Source: Atherix ibis (taxonomy: Eukaryota; Arthropoda; Insecta; Diptera; Athericidae). From it: a stretch of 64,000 bases of DNA. A program made the translations under genes and the position numbers. Shown in pieces: positions 23,158 to 33,400 of this stretch. A model generated the notes under the pieces. It was not told where the DNA came from. It did not search any database and saw only the letters and a list, made by a program, of their open reading frames with translations. The stretch covers positions 35,869,000-35,932,999 of the forward strand of contig OY282607.1 of NCBI GenBank assembly GCA_958298945.1. Reading direction: 5' to 3'. Positions within the stretch are counted from its first letter, which is position 1, and the number at the start of each line of letters is the position of its first letter.

Positions 23158-23288
23158 TTACTTAAAAAATAAACGAAGTCTCCCTCGTTAAACACCAGTC
23201 GTCAATTACTTATCATACAACTCTTTTGTATGATAAGTGATTGACGACTGGTGTTTAACTTGAGAGACTTTGTTTATTTTTTAAATAA
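23158..23288. repeat. Long hairpin, arms about 63 bp, loop 5 nt
   Basis: The left arm (23158-23220) and right arm (23226-23288) are inverse copies with about 7 mismatches. The inner 40 bp around 'acaccagtcgtcaatta' are nearly perfect. There is no coding potential and no match to other repeats in the window. Confidence 0.9.
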
Positions 23289-23289
23289 A

Positions 23290-24314
23290 ATAATATGATA
23301 ATAAATTAAAACAATTTGCTATACAAGTAGTTAATAATTAATTAATGAATCATTACGTTTTGTTAATAGTTTGTTTCAAAAGAAAAAAAAGACAAGAAAT
23401 TGTTACCAAAAAACTTTTTGCTAAAATATTAATAAAATTTCCTAAGAAAAACAAAAAACGAGTCGTTTATAATTTTGGATTTTATTTTTAATATTGTACC
23501 CTTAAAATGTAAACTGTTAAATTTATTTATTTATAATAATAAATAAAAAAAGTAGCAATTTTCTTTTTGCAGTTATTATAATGTTATTTGTTAAAATGTT
23601 ACTACTTATGCTGTATATAAAAAAAATACCTCAGATTCAGCAGTGACTAAATGTTTTAAATAATTTTCAATTACGTAACAAGTCATTTCAATCAGACGCA
23701 TACTTAGTACGTAAATACAGGCTTATTAGATCATTGTATGATAATCATAATCAATCTAAGAACAGTTCCAATAAAATAGTCTCTTTGTAGAAAATTTTCT
23801 TCTTGCTTATAAAATATTATAGGACCATCACTTTACTAGGCATTTTTTTTAATATAAGAGCAGCAATGAATTATTTAATTTTTTATTATTATTATTAAAT
23901 TGGTATCGCGTCTTCTTATATTGTAAAAACCGACAAATACTTGAGAATACATTTTACTTAATTTGTTTATTTAGCATATTTATGATAATAATTTAGAATA
24001 TATTCGATGAATATTTACTCTTTAGATTATATAAAAATCTGGGCATCTTGGAAATAATTTGCAAACGAGTGAACTTTTTTCCGGTCAGGTCTCGAATATA
24101 ATCTATTAACGAGTAACAACACATAATCAACAAGTAGCAAAATTTATACAATGGAAAAATTTCATATTTGTAATAAATGCTTACGGGGTCTTTTTATATA
24201 ATATATGCTTGCACTTAAACAATTTAAATCATTTGAAAATATTTCTATTTAAATGTCTCATTTATTGAGTATTATTTTAAAACAAAATTAAAAACTTATA
24301 TTGGGGTAATCAAT
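23290..24314. other. AT-rich spacer
   Basis: No frame, repeat or RNA gene recognised. Confidence 0.45.
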
Positions 24315-24551
24315 TATGTTGTTCGGAAAGTGCACAGCTATCGTATGGCAATCGTCCAAAATGTGTGTCATATCACAGGACATTTGTTTAGTTTAGGCTA
24401 TTCCATTTTATATTATTAGTCAATTTACTAGAGTTTTTTTTTTACAAAAGTAATGATTCTGACGTAGTCATGTTACGCGCTTTAAGAGTCGAACATGGAG
24501 GAGGGCAATTTCTTGCTCAGCGGATACGTCAATAAGCAATATTGTCAAACA

Positions 24552-25285
24552 CGAGGTATGTTAAAAAAGTATCGCGAATTTTGAATTTCCGCGGGTTACA
24601 TATATTCCGATTTTCGATTTTTTGGTGGCGTTTTGTTGGTACTTATGTTTCTTACTTATGCGGACAAGTTCAGCCATTTTGAATTTTCAGTTAATTTTTG
24701 ACAGCTGCTTTGCTTGCTCGTGTTTTGGCTCGTCTTCGATTTTTGCTCAATTTCGACCAAAAACAGCATCGCATTAACATTGCTAAGGAGCTGTTGGACT
24801 CTGTCCGCGACGATCCAAATTTGCTCCATAGGGTCATAACTGGTGACGAATCATGGGTTTATGACGTGGAAACCAAAGCTCAATCATCCCAATAGAAGTT
24901 GCCGCCCGAGCCAAGACTGAAAAAAGCGCGTCAAGTTCGGTCGAATGGGAAGGTTCTGCTTACAGTTTTCTTCGATTGTAGGGGCGTGGTACATCATGAG
25001 TTCTTGCCACAGGGTAGAACGGTCAATAAGGAATATTACGTGCAAGTTATGCGCAAGTTGCGTGAAGCAATCCGTCAGAAACGCCCGGATTTGTGGAAGA
25101 ACAAAAATTGGCTTTTGCCATTTTTGGCCAAAAACAACACACTAATAATGCCGCAGCCACCGTATTCCCCAGATCTGTCTCCCTGTGGGGATTACTCTGA
25201 AGGGGAGAAAACAGATATTCATGAAAAAATAAATAATTTTTGAAAAGAAAACACAAAATTCGTGATACTTTTTGAACAGACCTCG
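24552..25285 (+). mobile_element. Mariner copy C (734 bp), nested in the DD41D element
   Basis: The termini 'cgaggtatgtt' and 'aacagacctcg' have TA intact on the right and CA on the left. It shares with copies A, E and the one at 39169 the same N-terminal deletion that joins the 5' UTR to FDQKQHRINIAKEL. It keeps VITGDESWVYD and KVLLTVFFDCRGVVHHEFL, lacks the second catalytic Asp through a further deletion after NWLLP, keeps YSPDL, then skips to the genuine 3' end ('DYSEGEKTDI'). Confidence 0.88.
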
Positions 25286-25569
25286 TATGGGACTCGAACC
25301 ACAAGTTTTTGTTGGAATGGCATTCCATATGTAAAAAGTTATTGTCTGGTGTGTAAATTTGGTCTGAAGGTGTTACTGGCCAGTAGTGCTTCTGTAACAA
25401 TGAAGGATATAAAGGCTGTTGCCTTATGGACCATATGTGGCTTCAAGAAAACGGCACCACAAGCCACACAGCACGCCCAATTTTGACTTTATTGCGCGAA
25501 AAATTCCCAAAACTTTAGATTCGGTGGTGTCAATTTTCCTTGGACTTTTTCTTATGAGGCTACCAGTAA

Positions 25570-26500
25570 ATGTGAAAGTAAATTAATCAGATTTTTGCTC
25601 ATTTATCCGCAGAACCTGATTTTTGAAAGATCTTTGCGCTGTATAATGATAGCTGTATGGTCAGCATATGTTGCGGTAAGTATCACATCACTGTGACAAA
25701 GAATACCATAGGTGTAAATCTGGTCTGAAATTGCCATTGAAAATCAAGAAGCAGAGACTGTTACCGTCAATTCTGAATTTTTTTTCGTCTTAACTTGAAG
25801 ATTTTAAATTTAAAAAAAAACAAGTCTTACACAATACAATAAAATTTATCTTTATTGGGTCAAAAGTTCCCAGTATGATTTTTTTTTCTTCTTTTCTTTT
25901 TAAATTTAAATTTTATCTAAAACAACATATAATTTGTAACTAGCAGTTTTTTTAAGGGAAAATACAAGGACATAAAAACATCGATGTCTCACCTCGCCAA
26001 AAACGAGATAATTTATTTTCGAAGCTCAAAAAATCTTGATGTCATTCAAACATCATTGGGTGTATAATGGAAGGGTGGGAGTGAACAGTTGTTTTGAGTC
26101 CGTATGTCTATATTGGTTTCGGTAGTAGTTGTTTGTATTGTCCGTTAAGCTCACTACTTTTAGTTTTGTTGTGATTGGTCCAGGTTAACCGTTTTGTCGA
26201 ATATAAGTCCAAGGTAATGCACACTCTTTTTTTGTGGAATATTACTGGCCTTTCGGATTGTATCGGGAATCTTTTCTCGACAGAGTGAAAATAACATGAT
26301 CAGATTTTTGCTTATTTATCCGCAGTCTCCACTTTTTAAACCTGGTTTTTAAAGGATCTTTGCGATGTGTAAAGATAGCTGTTTGGTCAGCATACATTAC
26401 GGTAAGGATATCACTGTGACAAGGAATATCATGGGCGTAAATATTGTAAAGGCCAGTATGATAAATTTCCGGATTTGATAATGTCAATTGACCTCCAAAG
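25570..26500 (-). pseudogene. Jockey-like reverse transcriptase pieces, two partial tandem copies
   Basis: The minus-strand frame 26487-26242 reads IYAHDIPCHSDILTVMYADQ and TAIFTHRKDPLKTRFKKW, then RINKQKSDHVIFTL. This is the YADD region of a jockey-clade polymerase with the second Asp replaced (YADQ). A second partial copy lies at 25600-25760. DD41D-like fragments separate the copies (about 25730-25800). The whole block recurs inverted at 39098-40890. Confidence 0.65.
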
Positions 26501-26638
26501 TCGCCAGTGAGAATTTTCTTGTAGGGCTATGCAAAAAATTATGTTTACGCATATAATCCTCAAATTAAAGAGCATTTAAAAACTAATACCCGTCAAGTAT
26601 TAACCCAATTAGAGCCTGAAATGTACCAATCAAACGGA

Positions 26639-26772
26639 CCAAGTCCTACAACAAGTCTTGTAGTATCGACTCCTGCAACAAGTCTTATGGTATAGTGTCC
26701 TGAAACAAGTCTTGTGATATCAAAGTCCTGCAATAAGTCTTGTGGTAATGACTCCTGCAACAAATCTTGTCA
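26639..26772. repeat. Minisatellite, about 28-bp unit, five copies
   Basis: Repeated phrase 'ctcctgcaacaagtcttgtgg' with small changes. Confidence 0.85.
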
Positions 26773-26914
26773 AGTTTTTTAAATTCTGCTGTTTTTCTTA
26801 GAATAAACAAATTTTTTTTGAATTGTAAAGAAGTCAAGAAAATGGATTTTTGCAACTTAGTCTTTATAAAGCGTCATTCGATGATAATCCGGATATTTAA
26901 TAGTAATTATTTTT

Positions 26915-27640
26915 AAGATGTTATTGCCTTATTTAGCTATGGAGGGAGCAATTAAGAGTAAAAGTTATCCAAGTTTTTTTTGAAAATGGTCGTTCTTCAA
27001 AAAATGCATTTCGTGCACTGCATGATTATTTCGCGGTTGTACTTTTGCTTACGCGCTTATTAAATTCAATTGGCAAAGTAATTGGAGCCTAGAGACTATT
27101 GTGCCTGAACAAGCAGTTGATACCAATTTCCAACGACAACAAAAAATAATCGTGGGCGATGAGTCACCAAGTGAAAAAAAATCACCACGACAGTTTGGTA
27201 TGGTTTTTGAGCTGACATAGTAACTCTTCAAAAATTATGCCGGTAACATTGTTACGGTGAATGGTGAATTTTTTATGGCATGAATTGGATGACAAGAACT
27301 TTGACAATGGGATTTCTAAAGGACAGTGGCACTTGCGATCGAATATTGCTAGGGACGCATTAACTCACGTCGAGATCTTCTAATTTAAAATCATTAGACT
27401 TTTTTTTCTGGCGCTACACGAACAGTGAGGTCTATGCCAATAAGATGACAAAATCATAGCTTTCGTCTGACAAAATCATAGCTCTCCTCTGACAAAATCA
27501 TAGCTCTCCTCTGACAAAGTCATACCCGTTATAAATGAGATACAAGCCGAACTATGCTAAAGTCATATGCAAAACTTGTGTTGCCAGAGGAGTCGTGATA
27601 TGCAAGTCATGTACTTTTGGCAGATATTTTATTTTTCACA
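26915..27640 (+). pseudogene. DD41D-type transposase relic with internal deletion
   Basis: It begins near the N-terminus: VIQVFFENGRSSKNAF is readable with one shift, matching the 'VKFFYENGRSVKNAFRAL' helix-turn-helix start. It jumps past the catalytic core to a decayed LTHVEIF and a 'FFxxxLHEQ' version of the 'DFFLWG' block near 27400. The tail contains a short tandem repeat (27452-27530). Confidence 0.5.
27452..27530. repeat. Tandem repeat, 26-bp unit, about three copies
   Basis: 'tctgacaaaatcatagctct' recurs three times in tandem. Confidence 0.9.
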
Positions 27641-27779
27641 TACATAAATGCCATTGAGTACAGAACACTCAATGTAAATAAAAAAAGAATAATTTCAAAA
27701 AAATTGTGGGTATTCATTAAAAAAAAAACCCTGCTGTTTAATTGAATCGCATTGGAAGTAATCTTTAAAAAAATATTAT

Positions 27780-28235
27780 TGTTTGAATTTAAGGTTTTTG
27801 AAATCAGAGCCAGAGGGATATTTTATAGCGCTACGACGATGAGGCCATTTGGTGGTGACCTCATGTTACGTGTGAGTTGGCATTGCCAACTTACTTAATG
27901 AAACTGGTCAATAGTTTGTTGAAGAGAGTAATTAGAAGTTTACAAATTTTATGGAATACTTGGAAAACGAGTTATTGGGTAGATGAGCTCTACAGAAGAA
28001 ATTCGGGGTTATGTGACATTTATTGAAAATATGGGAAATGGTAAGTTGAACGCCATAGAATTGGCATGAAGGACGGGGTTGATATTGGGTTAAGTGCGGT
28101 CAACGCAAAGAAATTTTCCACCAGTAGTCCAGTTTATTAGTTTCCGCATCGTGAAAGTTGTTTCATCCCGTTTGGAGAACGCTGCAGAGCCTCCTGTGCC
28201 AACTGATCAGCTAGTTCATTGCCGAGGATAAAAAT
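27780..28235 (-). pseudogene. Non-LTR retrotransposon RNase H fragment
   Basis: The minus strand at 28228-28180 reads GNELADQLAQEALQR, the conserved C-terminal RNase H motif of LINE polyproteins ('GNExADxLAxEA'). Decayed sequence follows down to about 27780. No intact frame. Confidence 0.55.
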
Positions 28236-28551
28236 AAAATATTTTTTAAAATTAGATACAATAGAAAATGATAGGATTCTTTGAAATGAATAATAAAGTA
28301 GCTGCTATCTCCCTTTTCCTATAATATGCAATAGAGTTTCTAAAAGAGGCCTCAATTCTTGAATTAATTGTTGAAAGTCTTAAATATATTTTTTTAAATT
28401 TAATTCTACTACATTAATAACTAAAATATAGCACCTACAAAACATTTCTATTGTATTACAAGGGTGTATATGACGTTGTAACGCAAATGAGACTCAATGG
28501 AAATGTCGTCACGCCGTTAAGTAAATCACTAAAAAACAACCCCTCCCCCTC

Positions 28552-28640
28552 CCACATACTTACTGAGTTTAGATAACAAGTGCGATAACACGTCGTTAAG
28601 TAATCGCCCACATACTTACTCAGTTTACATAACAAGTGCG
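28552..28640. repeat. 57-bp unit in two tandem copies
   Basis: 'cccacatacttactgagttt' and the following 'cataacaagtgcgata' occur twice, immediately left of the satellite array. Confidence 0.85.
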
Positions 28641-28689
28641 ATAATAAATTTCAACATTATTACAAGAAAATAAATTGAAAAAAATAAAA

Positions 28690-29908
28690 GGCGCGCAGTT
28701 CTTCAAAAAGTAGGAGGCAAATATTTCCACTCCTCCCTAAAATTTGGTTTTTACTATGCAAATGACAGTTTTTCGTAGATTTTTTTGTGCAGTATCTTGG
28801 GTCCATACTTAGGCGAAGCTTTTCTAATAAATTTTATCCAGATTGGAACGAAAAAATGGCCTTTCAGAATAAAATTCCGTGGGCATTTTTGCGAAAAAAG
28901 CTTAAATTTTATTGTTGATTTTACTTAAAATTTGTTTTTTTTTTTTTAATTATAAATAGCAATTTTTTAGAATTCTTTTCTACGGCACTATTGCGGTCTC
29001 TTGGCCGAAGCGTCTCCGATGCATTTCATCCTGAGTGGAAGGATAATATCCTCTCAAAATAAATGTCTGTGATCGCTTTACAGGAAAAAATTGAAAAAAA
29101 TGCATAAAATTTGTATTTTTCTCTTTTGGATACTAAAAATTACATTTTACACCAGGCGCCCAGTTTTTCAAAAAAAAAAAGGCAAATATTTTCCGCTCTT
29201 TGTTTAAATTTTTTTTTGAACTATGAAAATGTCAGGTTTTCGTAGATTTTTTTGCAGTATCTTAGGTCCATACTTAGGCGAAGCTTTTCTAATAAATTTT
29301 ATCCAGATTAGAACGAAAATGTCCTTTCAGAATAAAAAAATTCCATGGGCATTTTTGCGAAAAAAACAAAATTTATTGTTGATTTTCCCTTAAAATTTGT
29401 TTTTTTGTAAGTAATAATGGCAATTTTTTAGAATTCTTTTCTACGGTACCATTGCGGTCTCTTGGCCGAAGCGTCTCCGATGCATTTCAGCCTGAGTGGA
29501 AGGATAATATCCTCTCAAAATAAATGTCAGTAAGCGCTTTTTTACAGGAAATAAATTTAAAAAAATGCATAAAATTTGTATTTTTGTCTTTTGGATTCTA
29601 AAAATGAAATTTTACACCAGGCGCCCAGTTTTTCAAAAAATCAAAGCAAATATTTTCCACTCCTCCTTAAAATTGGTTTTTTTACTATGAAAAATGTCTT
29701 TTTTCGTAGACCTTGGGTCCATACTTAAGCAAAGCTTTTTTAATAAATTTTATCCAGATTGGAACGAAAATGGCCTTTCAGAATAAGATTCCGTAGGCAT
29801 TTTTGCGAAAAAAGCGTAAAATTTATTATTTTTCTTAAAATTTTTTTTTTGGAATTGCAATTTTTATACTTCTTTTCTATAGTGTCATTGCGCTCTCTTG
29901 ACCGAAGC
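28690..29908. repeat. Satellite-like array, 2.6 monomers of about 450-465 bp
   Basis: The landmark 'gtccatacttaggcgaagct' occurs at 28801 and 29266 and, with two changes, at 29717. 'ccgaagcgtctccgatgcat' occurs in the first two monomers, and the third breaks off inside it. The array is bordered on each side by an imperfect 34-bp direct repeat (28639-28672 and 29909-29942, 'ataaatttcaacatt' core). Copies are about 90 percent alike. There is no coding potential. Confidence 0.9.
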
Positions 29909-29942
29909 GATTATAAATTTCAACATTCTTACAATCAAATAT

Positions 29943-30391
29943 CTAACAACCATTGAAGTAACATAATACCTACCTTTTTTTTCCACTTATTATTCGTAGT
30001 TAATGACTTCTTATCACATCTCATATGATGGACAATAAAATAAATTAATATTATATAAAAGTTTAATTAAATTTAGAAAAGAAAATCGATTTAAAGAAAA
30101 CAAACTAATACGATAGCCATCATCCCAATATAATTTATTTATTTAATTTTTTGTCTTTTCATTTAAAAAAAAATTGTTAGATTTTTCTTTTTAGTTTTTT
30201 TTTCTTTCTTGAAGTTAAAACAACAACAAAAAAAAAACATCGTCGTCTTTAATGTGAGTTATTTACATTAGTTGTTATTATGTAAATTTATACAATTAAT
30301 CAAATTAATTAAATTAAATTATATATAATTTTTAAAAAATATTCATGCATCGTCATCTTAATTAACAATATTGTTATTAGTAAATTTATAT
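29943..30391. other. AT-rich 3' flank of Qsox
   Basis: Homopolymer-rich with no frame. It may include Qsox 3' UTR if the first poly(A) signals are skipped. Confidence 0.4.
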
Positions 30392-30413
30392 TTTATTTTT
30401 TTTAGTCTTTATT
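30392..30413 (-). other. Candidate poly(A) signals of Qsox
   Basis: On the minus strand AATAAA occurs at 30413-30408 and again at 30397-30392, 33 to 49 bp after the Qsox stop codon. Short 3' UTRs of this kind are common in insects. In such AT-rich DNA a chance match is also possible. Confidence 0.4.
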
Positions 30414-30445
30414 TAGATCACAATTTTGTCTCTAAATTATTAACA

Positions 30446-33400
30446 TTAAACTTTACCAAATTGATCATGGCTATAGGCTTTTTTTCGATAGCCTCTTTTC
30501 AGGAATAATTTAACGGCAACAAACATCATTCCAATACAAAATACATAAAGTAAAATGCCCATCCTTAAATCGATGTCAGAGAAAACACTTGTTGCCATCC
30601 TTTTAGTTCGTAGCCTTAACGAATTTATTGGTGGTAATGCACTTTCGTATTCGACTCCGTTACGGCTTAGATTTTCGATGCCATAAATTGATTTAAGAAA
30701 TTGAAGAATTTTCGCCTCGTTCCATTTCGTTTCGGCAACTGTTGATGTTGTTTGTCCCGCCTCTTGGCGACAATTGGGACACGTCTCACTTTTTGGAAAT
30801 TGAATTTTCGGAAATGCTGGATCCTCTGTCTCGTCACCAGCCAATCGTCTATTCACTTCATTATGTGCTGCCCATAACCACAAGACGGCCTCATCTTTGG
30901 ATGATGTGTTCCAGATTTTCCGTCGCGCTGCCATTGCCTAGAAATTATTATAGTTTCAATTTGCATTATTAACGTTTATCAAAACAGAATTTTAGAGTTG
31001 TTCAATAGAAATATCGAATATTTTGCTTTGGATATGATATGTCATTGGCTTATGCAAATATGTAGCTGATAATCAGCAAAGCTACATTTTTTTAATAATC
31101 CGGCATTTTTAAAAAGACGCCATACACATTTTTTTTACCATCTGCTGTTTGTTAGTTTAGTTTGGACACTGAAGATTTGAGGTTTTTATTAATATAGAAA
31201 TAAGTGAATTTTGTGTATTTATAAAGCACTATTTTTTGAAAGTTAATAAAAACAAAATCTGAACTAAAAACAGGAACGTATAGGTAATATGTTATATGAA
31301 ATTTTGGCTATAAGAAAGCTTTTGTATTAGTGAGATGGATTTCGTGTAACGACTTCAATGAATTGTTTCGCCATTTTTAAACGTAATCCAAATGATTTGT
31401 TGCGTCGATTCATAACAGTTGATCAAATATGGATTCGATATTACACACCAGAAACCAAAGTTTTACTAGCGAACGTGCACAAAACAACAGGTTCTATTGA
31501 CAGGTAAGATTATAACCACTTCGAATATCTTGAAAGAGACAAAGCGATAACAGAAATCAAGATAAAAAATAAACTCTTTCATTAAAACAATGCACGCGTG
31601 GCACCCTGTCTCGTCGCCATGGCAATATTCCATCAGTAAGGATTGCTGCCGCATCCAACATATTCGCCAGATTCAAATTTCAGCGATAGTTTTCTATGCT
31701 AAAAAATATTTCAGCATTTACCTCTATACACTTAGTCCACCGTTTTTCTATCTTTTGTATTGTAGTTTTTAAATGGGCTATAAAAGATATAAAAACATCA
31801 GACTTTATGTATCGATCTAAAAGAGCCTATATTCATAAATAAATTGAATTTAACACATAAATAATGGGTTTTTCTTGTCAAGGCCAAGCATTTATCATAC
31901 AACCTTTCTCATATTTATAATATTGTACTTGTTAGTGATAATTTGTATTCGATTATTTTATGTACAATGTGTATATGAGGTCGATTATAAGTTAAATGAA
32001 AGAGAAAATTAACTAGTAAGACTTAGTAATTCATTTTAAGCCCAAAAATTAAAGTGATTAAGAAGAAAAACTAAACGATTACTTGGAAGTGAACTACAGA
32101 TTTTTTAAGATACGAAGATTTGAAGACATGTAGGAGTAAACTAGGGTGCACAATGGAAGGGTGGAGAGCGAACAGTTTTTGCTAAAGAATTAGAATGGTA
32201 GGAGAGACGCGAATAAGATTTTTCATAACGGGAGAAGCACAGTTCACGAACGTATGAAAGTATCTAGGATACTATCTTGAGGAAAAATCTACATTTCCAG
32301 CTACCTGAGAATATCCGGCTAAGAGATAGGACTGATTTGAGAATGTGGAAATATTGTGTTGTTCGGGAAGTAATTTTGTTGTTTCCCAAAAGAGGACCTA
32401 ATTGTATTTTTTCACAACCAACTTCACACTTAAACCGCATAATCATATGTATTTTGACAGCTGACATAGCTAGACTTGCTTATGGAAAAATTCGACTGAT
32501 TATGCACAGTAGTTTTTGGTTGATATCATTTTAAATATGGAAAGTAAAAAACATCATTTTTGGCATATTTTACGTTTTTACTATAGAAAAGATAAAAATG
32601 ATGTTCAAGCAAGAAAAAAATTATCCGATGTGTATGGAGGTGATGTGTGAGCGCCAGTGCCAAAACTAGTTTGCAAAATTTCGATACGGCAATTTTGATA
32701 TCGAAGATGCACAACGTTCTGGAAGGCCAGTTGAAGCTGATGACGACACAATAAAGGTATTAATGGATGGAAACCGGCGAATAGCAACTCGTGAGATCGC
32801 TGAGAGGTAAAATTTATCGAATTCGACCGTTCATAATCATTTTAAACGGCTAAGTTTAATCTCATAGCTAGACATATGGGTTCCTCAACTTCTTACGGGA
32901 AAAAAATTTGCTTCTCAAACGCCAAGAAAATGATCCATTTTTGCAGCGTGTCATCACTGGGGACGAGAAATGGGTTGTCTACAATAATGTTAAGCGCAAA
33001 AGATCCTAGAGTAGAAAATATGAACCGGCTCAAAGCACTTCGAAAGCCAATATTCCTTTTTTAAAAAAGGTTATGCTATCTGTTTGTTGGGATTTCAAAG
33101 AAATCGTTTATTTTGAGCGTTTACCGAGCAACACAACGATCAATTCTGAAGTGTACTGTCGTCAGTTGGACAAATTGAATATGATTCACTTAAAGAAAAA
33201 AGGCTACAATTGGTCAATAGGCAAAAGGTTTTAGAGCTTGGATGGGATATACTGCCACACCCACCATACTCTTCAGACCTAGCACCTTCCCGATTATCAT
33301 TTGTTCCGGTCTCTACAAAATTTTGTAGACAGTAAAACGTTTAATTCAAATGAGTAGGTCAAAAATCACTTGGATCAGTTTTTTGCCACGAAAGAACAAA

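Larger units (their letters stand above)
24317..26640 (+). mobile_element. DD41D element, split by two later insertions
   Basis: It starts at 'tgttgttcggaaagtgcaca' after TA. The N-terminal half reaches GYVNKQYCQ at about 24545, where mariner copy C is inserted, and resumes at 25286 with YGTRTTSFCW. A segment of the WFQQDGAT and 'LLREKF' type follows at 25430-25520. A jockey-like piece in opposite orientation occupies about 25570-26500, and the C-terminal block resumes with YAYNPQIKEHLKTNTRQVLT at about 26540-26610. Many stops are present. The order matches the DD41D family, and the interruptions give relative ages. Confidence 0.65.

Noticed and set aside
26639..26772. Regularly spaced repeats that could suggest a CRISPR array
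   Set aside because: The units are directly tandem with no unique spacers, and the context is an insect genome. It is a minisatellite.
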